Assembly: GCA_021371955.1 (NCBI GenBank)
Contig: JAJFVD010000005.1
Span: 1-64,000 of the forward strand
Reading direction: 5' to 3'
From: Bacteroidales bacterium
GTDB lineage: Bacteria > Bacteroidota > Bacteroidia > Bacteroidales > UBA932
DNA length: 64,000 nucleotides
Of the stretch, positions 58,166-64,000 are shown in pieces. Numbering within the stretch: the first letter of the stretch is position 1; every line of letters begins with the position of its first letter. A program made the position numbers and the translations under genes. A model generated the notes under the pieces. That model made no database searches. It saw nothing but the letters and a program-made list of their open reading frames with translations, and was not told the DNA's origin.

Positions 58166-59095
58166 ATGACAGCACAAAATGTACCTCTCTATCTTGTTTC
58201 GGGCTTTCTCGGAAGTGGAAAGAGCAGTTTTCTCAGGAACATAATTGAGGAAATGGGAGATTGTGTGAAGATAGGTGTTGTACAAAATGAATTTTCGTCT
58301 GTAAATATTGATTCCGGGATTCTTGCCCAGTCAAAGAAGCCATTTTCTGTGCTGGAGGTAAATAAAGGTTCGGTTTTCTGCTTATGTCTCTTAAATGATT
58401 TTATTCCCTCTCTTGATGCGTTTATTGAAGAATACAAACCGGATAAGATTTTTATCGAGGCTACCGGCCTTGCAGATCCGCTGGCAATATTGCAAATGCT
58501 TAATAATCCTGTTCTATCCGGAAAAACAAGATTTGCAAGGGCATTTACAATTATTGATGCTCCTGTATTCGTGAAACAGTCCGGTATGCTAAAGTCAGTC
58601 ACAAATCAGGTAAGGATTGCAGATACCGTGCTTGTAAACAAATGCGACAAACTCAGCGAAGAAGATGCTCTTTCGGCGGGACGAAGAGTCAGGGAACTTA
58701 ATCCCTTCTGCAATATTTTATATTCCCGGTTTGCAAAACCGGATAAAAGCGAACTTGAAATAATTAAAAGTGACTGCAGCAATGCTCAGGCACTTACAAA
58801 CATAATTATTTCCGATAGCAAGCCATTGTCTTCTCCCCCTGATATTAAAGTAAATACGTTAGTAACTGCAAAAAAAATATCTGCGCGTAATCTTGAAAAG
58901 CTTACAGAGATATTGAAACCGATGTTGAGAGCCAAAGGTTTCGTGAGGATGGAAGACGGTTCAGCAAAGACAATCCAGGCTGTAAACGGAGAAGTTTCAG
59001 TTACGGACTACAGTTTGCCGGTTTTAAGAAGCGAACTGGTCTTTTTTGGGGAAGAGATAAATTTATCATCAGCAGAAAAACTTTTTGACCAATGA
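58166..59095 (+). CDS. CobW/HypB-type GTPase
   Basis: 309 residues of the P-loop metallochaperone family: Walker A SGFLGSGKSS near residue 15, IEATGLADP as Walker B region and NKCD as base-recognition motif. The family's metal-binding CxCC motif is altered to CLCLL in KGSVFCLCLLNDF. C-terminal CobW-like domain from about 225. In corrinoid methyltransfer operons such GTPases may help insert or activate cobalamin. Starts 2 bases after the fusion gene and overlaps the next gene by 4 bases. Confidence 0.85.
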   Translation: MTAQNVPLYLVSGFLGSGKSSFLRNIIEEMGDCVKIGVVQNEFSSVNIDSGILAQSKKPFSVLEVNKGSVFCLCLLNDFIPSLDAFIEEYKPDKIFIEATGLADPLAILQMLNNPVLSGKTRFARAFTIIDAPVFVKQSGMLKSVTNQVRIADTVLVNKCDKLSEEDALSAGRRVRELNPFCNILYSRFAKPDKSELEIIKSDCSNAQALTNIIISDSKPLSSPPDIKVNTLVTAKKISARNLEKLTEILKPMLRAKGFVRMEDGSAKTIQAVNGEVSVTDYSLPVLRSELVFFGEEINLSSAEKLFDQ

Positions 59096-59718
59096 GAGAA
59101 GTCCTTGAATATAATATTGAACTATCTTCTCTCACTCTGGATAAAAGAGAGATTTTAAAACACTCAGGCGAAGAATTCATGGAAGCAACGCTTGCTCTTG
59201 TTCCATTGCTGGCTTCCCTTACTGCGAAAGGGGCTTATACTCTGATTAAACCGGAGGAGTCCGGGTTTATTACCGGTGATAAAGTAAAATATGCTTTCGG
59301 AAAAGCCGAAAGAATTGCACTTTTTGTATCCACCCTGGGAAATGATGCAAAGAGAATTATTGACGGGAAGCGTCAGGATCCTTTTGAATACTTTATGCTT
59401 GACTTTCTTGCCTCGCAGTATGCCGAATGTGTTGCAGGATATATGCATGAAAGAATAAGGGAATATGCACAGGAGGCCGGATTGGGATATTCAAACAGAT
59501 ACAGTCCCGGGTATTGCGGATGGAATGTAAGAGAACAGAGCAAACTGTTTGGATTTTTCCCGGAAAACCAGTGTGGGATTTCTCTTACCGCGAGCTGTCT
59601 TATGAGCCCGGTTAAATCTGTAAGCGGAGCAATTGCTCTCGGGAGAGATGTCGTTTTTCGTGAATACGGATGCCGGAGCTGTGGCGAAAATGATTGTTTG
59701 TACAAATCTAAATTATAG
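59092..59718 (+). CDS. MetH activation-domain-like corrinoid reactivation protein
   Basis: 208 residues resembling the C-terminal activation domain of B12-dependent methionine synthase: RYSPGYCGWNVREQSKLFGF is the conserved AdoMet-binding segment, preceded by MLDFLASQYAECVAGYMHERI and followed by GISLTASCLMSPVKSVSG. A cysteine-rich end (CRSCGENDCLYK) may bind zinc or a cluster. It would reductively remethylate cob(II)alamin on the partner corrinoid protein. Linked by ATGA overlap to the GTPase. Confidence 0.85.
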   Translation: MREVLEYNIELSSLTLDKREILKHSGEEFMEATLALVPLLASLTAKGAYTLIKPEESGFITGDKVKYAFGKAERIALFVSTLGNDAKRIIDGKRQDPFEYFMLDFLASQYAECVAGYMHERIREYAQEAGLGYSNRYSPGYCGWNVREQSKLFGFFPENQCGISLTASCLMSPVKSVSGAIALGRDVVFREYGCRSCGENDCLYKSKL

Positions 59719-59721
59719 AAT

Positions 59722-60864
59722 ATGAGTTATACACCAAGAGAGAGGGTACTGGCTGCAATGAATCTGCAAAAACCAGACAGAGTACCGTTAATGTGCCAGT
59801 TTAGCATTGGTTCCATGATGCAACAGCTTAAGCCGTCACCGGCAGAATTCTGGTACGATGGCGATGTTTTTGCATCCGGACTCGTTGAACTGTGCAAACG
59901 ATTTAAGTTTGACGGTATACTGGTAAGTTTACACGGACATTCTCCGGGCTGGAGGGATAATATCGTTTCTTTCAATAAATTAGAAGAGGGAAAGCAGGAG
60001 ATTGTATTTACAGACAGAAGCGAATTCCATTCATGGACAGACCTGCCTATGGTTAAGTATTTTAATAAGCCTGTCCATAAAGGCATTGATGAGATTGACG
60101 TAGAAAATGATGTCCCCGGAGTTATTGATTATATCCCGGTATCTCAGGACCTGTATTTTAAAATAGACAAGGACCATCCTTTTGATATATTTTTAAAGCT
60201 TAAGGAGATGGTTGGCAGTGAATATTCAATTCATGGTGAAATAACTTCGCCATTCGATTATCTGCTGGATCTTCTCGGGTACGAACAGGCACTTATATCG
60301 CTTATTCTCAATCCGGAAAAATGCAAGGAAATCCTTCAGAAATTCACTAACGGAATAACAGTTCTTGCAAAAGAGATGTGCAAATATCCTATTGATGCAG
60401 TGAAAATTTCATCTCCTTTTGCCGGCATGGGATTTATTTCACCCGAGCACTACAGTGAATTTGTCTTGCCTTATGAGAGTCAGTTTATAAAAGAGATTAG
60501 GAATTGCGGAAAGCATGTCTATATACATACATGCGGACATATTGACGACAGGCTTGAACTTATGCAGCAATCCGGGGCAAGCGGTCTTGAATGTCTGGAC
60601 CCCGAACCTGTAGGCAATGTGGACCTTGAAGATGCATTCAAAAGGATTGGCAGTAAAATGTTCATTAAAGGGAACATAGACTCAATCAATTCCCTTTTGT
60701 ATGCAGATGATGCTAAGGCAGAACGCGATATTCTAAAGATTATTGAAACAGGAAAAAGGGGAGGAGGTTTTATTCTGAGCACCGCTTGTTCTATTGCACC
60801 AATGGTAAGTTCCGAGAGGCTTGATATGCTCCCGGAACTTATAAAAAAAGCCGGCCGGTATTAA
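59722..60864 (+). CDS. UroD/MtaA-type corrinoid methyltransferase
   Basis: 380 residues. RERVLAAMNLQKPDRVPLMCQF at the N-terminus and later IHTCGHIDDRLELM and GFILSTACSIAP show the uroporphyrinogen decarboxylase-superfamily fold with an intact HxC plus Cys zinc site, the mark of thiol or substrate-side methyltransferases rather than haem enzymes. The fusion gene at 56817 lacks that His, so the two enzymes probably work at different ends of the methyl relay. Last gene of the operon, 3 bases from the convergent pit gene. Confidence 0.85.
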   Translation: MSYTPRERVLAAMNLQKPDRVPLMCQFSIGSMMQQLKPSPAEFWYDGDVFASGLVELCKRFKFDGILVSLHGHSPGWRDNIVSFNKLEEGKQEIVFTDRSEFHSWTDLPMVKYFNKPVHKGIDEIDVENDVPGVIDYIPVSQDLYFKIDKDHPFDIFLKLKEMVGSEYSIHGEITSPFDYLLDLLGYEQALISLILNPEKCKEILQKFTNGITVLAKEMCKYPIDAVKISSPFAGMGFISPEHYSEFVLPYESQFIKEIRNCGKHVYIHTCGHIDDRLELMQQSGASGLECLDPEPVGNVDLEDAFKRIGSKMFIKGNIDSINSLLYADDAKAERDILKIIETGKRGGGFILSTACSIAPMVSSERLDMLPELIKKAGRY

Positions 60865-60867
60865 AAA

Positions 60868-61890
60868 TTAAAAAACGGAATTTATTAAAAGGTAAATAAG
60901 TCCGGATATAACCAATGTTGCCGGAATTGTAAATACCCAGGCTGCTACAATGTTTTTTGCAGTTGCCCATTTTACTGAGGCTACTCCTTTAGTAATCCCG
61001 ACTCCGATAATGGCTCCTGTTATAGTGTGTGTTGTACTCACGGGTATTCCTGCTACGGCTGTTCCTATAAGAGTCAGGGCACCTGCTGTTTCGGCACAAA
61101 AACCCTGAACAGGTTTGAGTTTTGCAAGTCCGTCTCCAAGAGTCTTGATTACTTTCCAGCCGCCTGTTATTGTTCCAAGACCAATTACTGAATAACATGT
61201 AATTGTCAGCCAAAGGGGTACGTGGAATTCCCCTGTATTTGCATAAAGATATGTATCAATAAATGAATTTGTTCCCGATACGCTGAACAACAGAATTGCT
61301 ATTATCCCCATTGTTTTCTGAGCGTCGTTTCCTCCGTGGCCAAGACTGAAAACAGCTGAAGAAAAAAGCTGCATTACCTTAAAAATGCCTTCAACTTTAA
61401 GAGGGTGCCGTTTTTTGAAAATCAGCATAGTAATGCTCATCATTATAAAACTGAGCACTGCACCAATAAGGGGCGAAAGAACAATAAAGAGCCCTATTTT
61501 GAAAATTCCGGTAGTTATGAGAGCTCCGCTTCCATAAGTAAACCAGACGGGTCCTATGAGACCGCCAATAAGGGCATGAGATACGCTGATTGGCAAGCCG
61601 TAGTGTGTACAAACCCAGACCCACATAACTGCGCCGATAAGAGCAGATAATATTAGCTGAGGATTCACAACGGATGAATCAACAATTCCTTTTCCCATGG
61701 TATTTGCAACGCTTACTCCGAAAATGAAAAAAGCGGCAAAATTCCAGAATGCTGCCCATAACACAGCAGCCCCGGGAGAGAGCACCTTTGTGGAGACAAT
61801 TGTTGCAATTGAGTTGGCTGCATCATTCATCCCATTGAGGAAGTCAAAAAGGAGGGCAATAAATATGGCTACTATTACAATAGTTAACAT
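60868..61890 (-). CDS. pit: Low-affinity inorganic phosphate transporter
   Basis: 340 residues, about ten membrane spans. Both PiT signature repeats are present: DFLNGMNDAANSIATIVSTK near the N-terminus and FSLGHGGNDAQKTMGII in the middle, and VSTTHTITGAIIG later. Imports phosphate (as metal phosphate) using a proton or sodium gradient. Preceded by the DUF47 regulator gene with a 9-base gap. Confidence 0.92.
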   Translation of the reverse strand: MLTIVIVAIFIALLFDFLNGMNDAANSIATIVSTKVLSPGAAVLWAAFWNFAAFFIFGVSVANTMGKGIVDSSVVNPQLILSALIGAVMWVWVCTHYGLPISVSHALIGGLIGPVWFTYGSGALITTGIFKIGLFIVLSPLIGAVLSFIMMSITMLIFKKRHPLKVEGIFKVMQLFSSAVFSLGHGGNDAQKTMGIIAILLFSVSGTNSFIDTYLYANTGEFHVPLWLTITCYSVIGLGTITGGWKVIKTLGDGLAKLKPVQGFCAETAGALTLIGTAVAGIPVSTTHTITGAIIGVGITKGVASVKWATAKNIVAAWVFTIPATLVISGLIYLLINSVF

Positions 61891-61899
61891 AGCTTTTAA

Positions 61900-62550
61900 T
61901 TATGCAAGTTTAATTATGATGGAGCGAACTGTATCGCTGATATCCTTTGCCCTGTCTGTTGTGTCTTCAAGGCTTTGAACAATATTCTTATGTTTAACCA
62001 ATTCGATGGCGTCTTTTTCGGTATCAAACAAAAAGCTGTTAAACTCTTCATAAAGATCATCTACCTTATGTTCAATTTCTTTTATCTTGTTGCACTTCTT
62101 AACAATAATTTCACTCTTTTTATTGATAAATTCAAGGTCTTTGACAATTTCGAGAAGAATTTTTGCATCCTCCATTATGTAGTCGACAATTGTAATAAGG
62201 TCCTTGTGAGTTGCCTTAGGACGGTATATAACCTGTTTTCTGGCAGCATCGTGAATAAAATCGAGGAAGGTGTCAATTCTGGAAGCGAGGATATGTATGT
62301 CCTCTCTTTCAAAAGGTGTTACAAAAGTCTTGTTAAGTTCATCGTAAATCTGTGCTGTGACTTTGTCTCCCTTAGTCTCAAGCTCTTTAATTTTCTTGTA
62401 GTACTCTTTTTGCAGTTCCGGATTACTCTCGAGAAACAGAGATTTAAGATCTTCTGCTGCAACTTTAATTACCTCTAGTTGAGCGATATAAAGAGGGTAG
62501 AACTTCTTCTCTTTTACTACAAATAACTGAAAAAATCTGTCTATTTTCAT
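61900..62550 (-). CDS. DUF47 (PhoU-like) phosphate transport accessory protein
   Basis: Start taken at ATG 62550 (MKIDRFFQLFVVKEKKFYPLY); the frame extends 21 bases further. 216 residues, all helical, with the paired E/DxxxD motifs expected of PhoU-like proteins (ETKGDKVTAQIYDELNKTFVTPFEREDIHILASRID, then EIEHKVDDLYEEF). It binds metal ions and modulates the adjacent Pit transporter. A TACATTTG -7 box lies 18 bases upstream. Confidence 0.9.
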   Translation of the reverse strand: MKIDRFFQLFVVKEKKFYPLYIAQLEVIKVAAEDLKSLFLESNPELQKEYYKKIKELETKGDKVTAQIYDELNKTFVTPFEREDIHILASRIDTFLDFIHDAARKQVIYRPKATHKDLITIVDYIMEDAKILLEIVKDLEFINKKSEIIVKKCNKIKEIEHKVDDLYEEFNSFLFDTEKDAIELVKHKNIVQSLEDTTDRAKDISDTVRSIIIKLA

Positions 62551-62568
62551 AAATTCATAAATTTGTTG

Positions 62569-62576
62569 CAAATGTA
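62569..62576 (-). promoter_or_regulatory. -7 box of the DUF47-pit operon
   Basis: TACATTTG on the - strand fits TAnnTTTG, 18 bases before the ATG at 62550. No clear -33 TTG is present. Confidence 0.4.
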
Positions 62577-62629
62577 ATACATGAGAATAAATTTAAGTAT
62601 TTACACTTTTCATTCCCTTATAAAATTAA

Positions 62630-62660
62630 CAAAAGCGTAACAAAATTTGTTACGCTTTTG
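62630..62660. terminator. Strong terminator hairpin after htpG
   Basis: CAAAAGCGTAAC, 7-base loop AAAATTT, GTTACGCTTTTG: a perfect 12-base stem. Located 21 bases after the htpG stop on the - strand and before the DUF47 promoter. Confidence 0.8.
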
Positions 62661-62681
62661 CGTCATAATTATGAAAATCCT

Positions 62682-64000
62682 TTATTTTATTAATGAAAGG
62701 CTTCTTTTAACAAAGCGGCTTAAATCTTCGCCCTTAAGCATCCCGTTTGAAAGCAGGGCGAGGTCGCAAACCTGACGGATAAGGTCATTTTCTTTTCCGA
62801 ATTTTGACATAAGTTCTTTTCTCTCTCCTTCCAACTTTTCAATTTCAGACTCTAATTTTTCCTTTTCATCCTTGTCTGCCTTGTCAATCTCTTCGTCTTT
62901 GAGCTTTCCTGTCTTTTCGTTAATCTTGGCAAGCAAAGATTTAGGTTCAGCTAATTTATCGCCAATTTGCGTAATAGTACCTGAAAGACTTTCATCTTTT
63001 TCGTCAATAATCTTTTTAATTACCGGATGTTGATAGTTTACAGTAACGGTATATGATTCGGGTAATGAATTATAAAAATTCATTCCTCCGTTCATCGCAC
63101 TCATTTCCCTGTAACGCCTCATGAATTCGCTCCTTGTAATTAATACTGCACCGTCATTCTCACCAAGGTTTTCAATTACTACACTGTAGTGCGATCCTGC
63201 CGGCAGAGCTGCTTCAAAGGCAGCTGAGATATCTTTTTGCTCGTCCTGGGTAAGGTCAGGTTTTGTTAACTCTTCTTTAAGAATAAGTTTGTCTATATGA
63301 TCTGAGTCTACCCTTACAAAAGAACTGTCTTTAAATTTTGACTCAAGCAGATTTACAAAGTGAGCGTCTAACTGGCTGTCAAACAGCAATACATCATATC
63401 CTCTGTTTTTTGCGCTTTCGATATATGTGTATTGTTCCTGGGAATCAGTAGCGTAGAGATAAACAAGGCGTTTGTTTTTATCGGTCTGATTTGGCTCAAT
63501 TGCTGTTTTGTACTCTTCATAACTGAAGTATTTGCTGTCTGTATTTTTAAGCAGAGCAAACTTTTCTGCCCTTTCGGAAAATTTCTCATCTGTGAGCATT
63601 CCGTATTCAATGAAAAGCTTAAGATTATCCCACTTTTCTTCAAGTGACGGTCTCTCATTCTTGAAAAGATCTTCAAGCCTGTCTGCAACCTTCTTGGTTA
63701 TGTGGCTGGATATCTTTTTTACGTTTGAGTCGGACTGAAGGTAGCTTCTTGAAACGTTCAGAGGGATGTCCGGTGAATCAATGACACCGTGAAGCAAAGT
63801 CAGGAAGTCCGGAACAATGTTTTCTACAGAATCTGTAACAAAAACCTGATTGCAGTAAAGCTGAATCTTGTTTCTGGACATCTCTATCTTATCCTTGATT
63901 TTTGGGAAATAGAGTACTCCTGTTAGGTTGAAGGGGTAATCCACATTCAGATGGATGTAGAACAACGGGTCTTCCTGCATTGGATATAACTCTCTGTAGA
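62682..64000 (-). CDS. htpG: Molecular chaperone HtpG (Hsp90), C-terminal part; 5' end outside window
   Basis: The frame continues past the window edge (YRELYP just before MQEDPLFY), so the internal ATG at 63980 is not the start. Visible parts are the middle domain (FYIHLNVDYPFNLTGVLYFP, VFVTDSVENIVPDFLTLLHG, DSPDIPLNVSRSYLQSDSNV) and the C-terminal dimerisation domain. The N-terminal ATPase domain is not in view. A charged stretch (KDEEIDKADKDEKEKLESEIEKLEGERKE has the pattern but is shortened here to its acidic/basic alternation) sits near the end, as in other Bacteroidetes HtpG. ATP-dependent folding chaperone in the cytoplasm. Confidence 0.92.
   Translation of the reverse strand, partial: YRELYPMQEDPLFYIHLNVDYPFNLTGVLYFPKIKDKIEMSRNKIQLYCNQVFVTDSVENIVPDFLTLLHGVIDSPDIPLNVSRSYLQSDSNVKKISSHITKKVADRLEDLFKNERPSLEEKWDNLKLFIEYGMLTDEKFSERAEKFALLKNTDSKYFSYEEYKTAIEPNQTDKNKRLVYLYATDSQEQYTYIESAKNRGYDVLLFDSQLDAHFVNLLESKFKDSSFVRVDSDHIDKLILKEELTKPDLTQDEQKDISAAFEAALPAGSHYSVVIENLGENDGAVLITRSEFMRRYREMSAMNGGMNFYNSLPESYTVTVNYQHPVIKKIIDEKDESLSGTITQIGDKLAEPKSLLAKINEKTGKLKDEEIDKADKDEKEKLESEIEKLEGERKELMSKFGKENDLIRQVCDLALLSNGMLKGEDLSRFVKRSLSLIK

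Noticed and set aside
1..64000. CRISPR array
   Set aside because: No series of regularly spaced short direct repeats was seen; the only long direct repeats are within the tail fibre gene.

Overview
The window looks like Bacteroidota (probably Bacteroidales) chromosome carrying the right-hand part of an integrated tailed phage. The assignment rests on -7 promoter boxes of the TAnnTTTG type, two-component regulators with sensor propellers, a TonB receptor with a carboxypeptidase-like N-terminal extension, Bacteroidetes-type tyrosine recombinase and phage gene families. No species call is made.

Positions 1 to about 32.5 kb are a siphovirus-like prophage whose left end lies outside the window. 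On the + strand come small early genes (radical SAM C-terminus, ASCH domain, DnaA domain IV-like protein, PD-(D/E)XK nuclease, ParB-like protein), then terminase, portal, minor head protein, scaffold, decoration protein, capsid, head-tail connectors, tail tube, tail assembly chaperones with a -1 frameshift signal, tape measure, distal tail, a 2028-residue tail tip/fibre protein, holin, N-acetylmuramidase and a spanin-like protein. Small membrane or lipoprotein genes on the opposite strand interrupt the operon and look like lysogenic-conversion genes. After lysis comes a tight three-gene cassette of unknown function: a 43-residue protein, an ABC ATPase fused to a GNAT acetyltransferase domain, and a formyltransferase-fold protein. 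The integrase operon closes the phage on the - strand.

From 32.5 to 36.1 kb lies an AT-rich accessory island: a structured non-coding stretch with nested inverted repeats, a three-gene operon (TIGR04255-like protein, unknown protein, PemK/MazF-like toxin) and an AbiH-family abortive-infection gene. It ends at a sensor kinase gene lacking its 5' part, so this may be the true boundary of foreign DNA.

From 36.1 kb onward the genes look chromosomal: a NarL-type regulator, a serine hydrolase, two sensor kinases, a GH16 lipoprotein, a propeller-sensor kinase, a PurF-family enzyme, a TonB-dependent receptor, a receiver/PEP-synthase-like protein, the crt-hbd pair, a five-gene corrinoid methyltransfer operon (corrinoid protein, UroD/MtaA-thioredoxin fusion, CobW-type GTPase, MetH activation-domain protein, second UroD/MtaA), the DUF47-Pit phosphate transport pair and the C-terminal part of HtpG.

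The most interesting candidates for undescribed biology are the ATPase-GNAT/formyltransferase cassette, the TIGR04255-PemK operon, and the corrinoid operon with its thioredoxin fusion. The best supported unannotated signal is the frameshift element in the tail chaperone gene.
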